Shown piece after piece: positions 5,333 through 6,479 of a DNA stretch of 6,479 nucleotides. The notes beneath the pieces were generated by a model. That model saw only the letters and a list, made by a program, of their open reading frames with translations, had not been told where the DNA came from and searched no databases. The stretch comes from Nanobdellota archaeon (GTDB lineage Archaea; Nanobdellota; Nanobdellia; Pacearchaeales; GW2011-AR1): positions 1 through 6,479 of the forward strand of contig JAHJUA010000039.1 of assembly GCA_018829425.1 (NCBI GenBank). Direction: 5' to 3'. The number at the start of each line of letters is the position of its first letter. The first letter of the stretch is position 1. The position numbers were made by a program, and so were the translations under genes.

Positions 5333-5590
5333 ATGAAAGGAAAAGTTGTACAATTCAGGCGTGGACGGAAGACGATTCACGAGAAGCACTTTCTTATAGA
5401 AGTTCCCGGGGTTTCAAATCGTGAGGAGGCTGGGAAACTTGCGGGGAAAGAAGTTGAGTGGAAGTCGCCTGCGGGAAAAATAATTAAGGGCAAAGTTGCC
5501 GCTGCGCACGGAAACAAGGGAGTTGTGCGTGCGATATTTGAAAAAGGTCTTCCAGGGCAAGCAGTCACGACGGAGGTTGAGATAAAGTGA
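5333..5590 (+). CDS. rpl35ae: Large-subunit ribosomal protein eL33 (L35Ae)
   Basis: An 85-residue protein with the full layout of the L35Ae family, found in archaea and eukaryotes but not bacteria. Diagnostic parts: the N-terminal GKVVQFRRGRK, a GV..REEAGKLAGKEVEW segment, the HGNKGVVRA core at 59-67 and LPGQA at 73-77 near the C-terminus. It is a small beta-barrel component of the 50S subunit. The start is supported by GGAGG at 5320-5324. It opens a three-gene cluster; its TGA overlaps the GTG start of the next gene, and a second GGAGGT inside its last codons serves that gene. Confidence 0.95.
   Translation: MKGKVVQFRRGRKTIHEKHFLIEVPGVSNREEAGKLAGKEVEWKSPAGKIIKGKVAAAHGNKGVVRAIFEKGLPGQAVTTEVEIK
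5572..5577 (+). promoter_or_regulatory. Shine-Dalgarno site inside the eL33 coding end
   Basis: GGAGGT lies nine bases before GTG 5587, within the last codons of eL33. It decides the choice of the GTG start over the ATG at 5647 or later, and implies translational coupling to eL33. Confidence 0.65.
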
Positions 5591-5862
5591 ATCTAAAACA
5601 ATTCCTTAATCAGCCAGAAGATGAGTTCCAAGAAGAATTAATTACTATGACTGAAAGAGTTGCCGAAGCTATGACTAGAATAAAATCATCTCAAAAAATA
5701 TGTCCAAGAATAAACCAATGCGATTATATAGCAAATCGATTGGACACAGATGGGTGCTTTACAATAGACAGAGCAAAAGGATATGTTGCTGTTATTTGCA
5801 AAAAATATCCTTCTGCCTGCGAATTAAACAGAGATTTTCCTGAAATAAATAATGGTACTTAG
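5587..5862 (+). CDS. Small Cys-rich protein of unknown function between eL33 and uL16
   Basis: A 91-residue protein I do not recognise. It starts at GTG 5587, overlapping the eL33 TGA by the four bases GTGA and preceded by a good Shine-Dalgarno at 5572-5577, so the start is well supported. Residues 5-35 are acidic and helical. The C-terminal half has five cysteines at 39, 45, 57, 71 and 78 (C-x5-C-x11-C-x13-C-x6-C), in sequences such as ICPRINQC and VICKKYPSAC, which could bind zinc or an iron-sulfur cluster or form disulfides. The spacing matches no ribosomal zinc ribbon known to me. It is probably cytoplasmic, since no signal or membrane segment is seen. It overlaps the uL16 start by 11 bases, so all three genes are likely made together, which hints at a link to ribosomes or translation. 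That link is inferred from position only. Confidence 0.75.
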   Translation: MNLKQFLNQPEDEFQEELITMTERVAEAMTRIKSSQKICPRINQCDYIANRLDTDGCFTIDRAKGYVAVICKKYPSACELNRDFPEINNGT

Positions 5863-6406
5863 GAAAGCATCAGCATACACGAAGAGAAAAGTTCTTCCTT
5901 TTACTAGAGTGAGCAAGAAGAAAGGGAAATCTTATGTGAAGACTGTTCCTCCTCAAAAAATTGTTAAGTTTTGTATGGGGCTTCAGTCACTTTACATGTC
6001 TGGAAAACTTCCTGAGAAAATTATTGTTGTTGCCGATGAGAAAGCGCAGATACGACACAATGCGCTCGAGGCTTGCAGACAGTACATAAACAAAGCGCTT
6101 GAAACAGAATTAATGGGTCAGTATTTCTTTAAGGTTTGCGTTTTCCCACATCATATTCAGCGAGAGAACAAAATGCTTACAGGAGCGGGTTCTGATAGAA
6201 TGCAAACTGGAATGCAGCTTTCTTATGGGAAGCCAGTGGGAAAAGCAGCGATATTAAAACAAGGAACTCAATTGTTTCTCATCGCTGTTCCGGATGAAAA
6301 AGCTGTCCAGTTCACTCGAGGGGTTCTAAAAAGAGTTAAGCCGAAAATTCCGTTGAGACTCAAAACGATTCATGAGCATTTGACTGAACTTCCAACTAAT
6401 GTGTAG
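5852..6406 (+). CDS. rpl10e: Large-subunit ribosomal protein uL16 (archaeal L10e type)
   Basis: A 184-residue protein of the archaeal/eukaryotic L10e branch of uL16, a 50S protein near the tRNA-binding and peptidyl-transferase region. Evidence: the start MVLRKASAYTKRK with FTRVSKKKGKSYVKTVPPQKIVKF, the HHIQRENKML segment, and the hallmark GAGSDRMQTG at 111-120 followed by SYGKPVGKAAIL. The length is typical. The ATG at 5852 fits the family N-terminus and lies 11 bases inside the preceding gene; no clear Shine-Dalgarno precedes it, so it may depend on reinitiation or coupling. It is the last gene of the eL33 cluster. Confidence 0.96.
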   Translation: MVLRKASAYTKRKVLPFTRVSKKKGKSYVKTVPPQKIVKFCMGLQSLYMSGKLPEKIIVVADEKAQIRHNALEACRQYINKALETELMGQYFFKVCVFPHHIQRENKMLTGAGSDRMQTGMQLSYGKPVGKAAILKQGTQLFLIAVPDEKAVQFTRGVLKRVKPKIPLRLKTIHEHLTELPTNV

Positions 6407-6439
6407 TTTGTTACTTCTTATAAAAGACAACAGATAGAA

Positions 6440-6460
6440 AGGTTTATAAATATTAAACCT
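6440..6460 (+). promoter_or_regulatory. Promoter with inverted repeat at the right edge
   Basis: AGGTTTA and TAAACCT flank a seven-base centre, and TTTATAAAT inside is a TATA box centred about 25 bases before ATG 6472. The repeat arms resemble those of the palindrome at 2916-2939 (AAGGTTT and AAACCT in common). It may be a shared operator or simply an AT-rich promoter. Confidence 0.45.
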
Positions 6461-6462
6461 GT

Positions 6463-6479
6463 ATGATAAATATGGAAAA
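6463..6479 (+). CDS. Possible start of a gene cut by the window end
   Basis: Two in-frame ATG codons at 6463 and 6472 follow the promoter at 6440-6460. The TATA spacing favours 6472 as a leaderless start. Only a few codons are present, so nothing can be said about the product. Confidence 0.3.

Overview
This AT-rich window looks archaeal. It has two tRNA genes with introns at position 37/38 folding into bulge-helix-bulge splice motifs, no encoded CCA tails, TATA boxes about 25 bases before several start codons, and ribosomal proteins of archaeal/eukaryotic type (eL33, and uL16 of the L10e kind). The small compact genes, the large nucleotidyltransferase-like protein and the secreted Cys-rich protein with a Gly/Asp tail suggest a DPANN archaeon of the Woesearchaeota/Pacearchaeota kind. 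That placement is inference from general resemblance, not a search.

Layout from left to right: a thymidylate kinase-like gene (44-667, +); tRNA-Ser(GGA) with a 58-base intron on the minus strand (684-822); tRNA-Val(UAC) on the plus strand (914-984), divergent from it; a leaderless gene for a 487-residue secreted protein with 12 cysteines (1030-2493, +); tRNA-Gly(GCC) with an 88-base intron (2599-2757, +); a structured spacer with two hairpins and a perfect 24-base palindrome touching a TATA box; a 604-residue protein with one intact nucleotidyltransferase domain preceded by a related but motif-less copy (2966-4780, +); a small HExxH protein (4899-5213, +); a tightly coupled cluster of eL33, an unknown 91-residue Cys protein and uL16 (5333-6406, +); and the promoter and possible first codons of another gene at the right edge.

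The strongest unexpected observation is that the introns of tRNA-Ser(GGA) and tRNA-Gly(GCC), two unrelated tRNAs about 1.8 kb apart, share a 43-base 5' portion (about 37 of 44 aligned columns identical). Their 3' ends differ so that each pairs with the anticodon loop of its own host tRNA. This looks like an intron copied between tRNA genes. Next in interest are the tandem live/dead nucleotidyltransferase domains, the palindrome at that gene's promoter, the secreted Cys-rich protein, and the uncharacterised Cys protein embedded between two ribosomal protein genes.

Most genes here look independently transcribed. The exception is the cluster at 5333-6406, where a stop/start overlap (GTGA) and an 11-base overlap point to translational coupling. 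Initiation appears mixed: leaderless promoters for 1030 and 2966, and Shine-Dalgarno-led starts for eL33 and the Cys protein.
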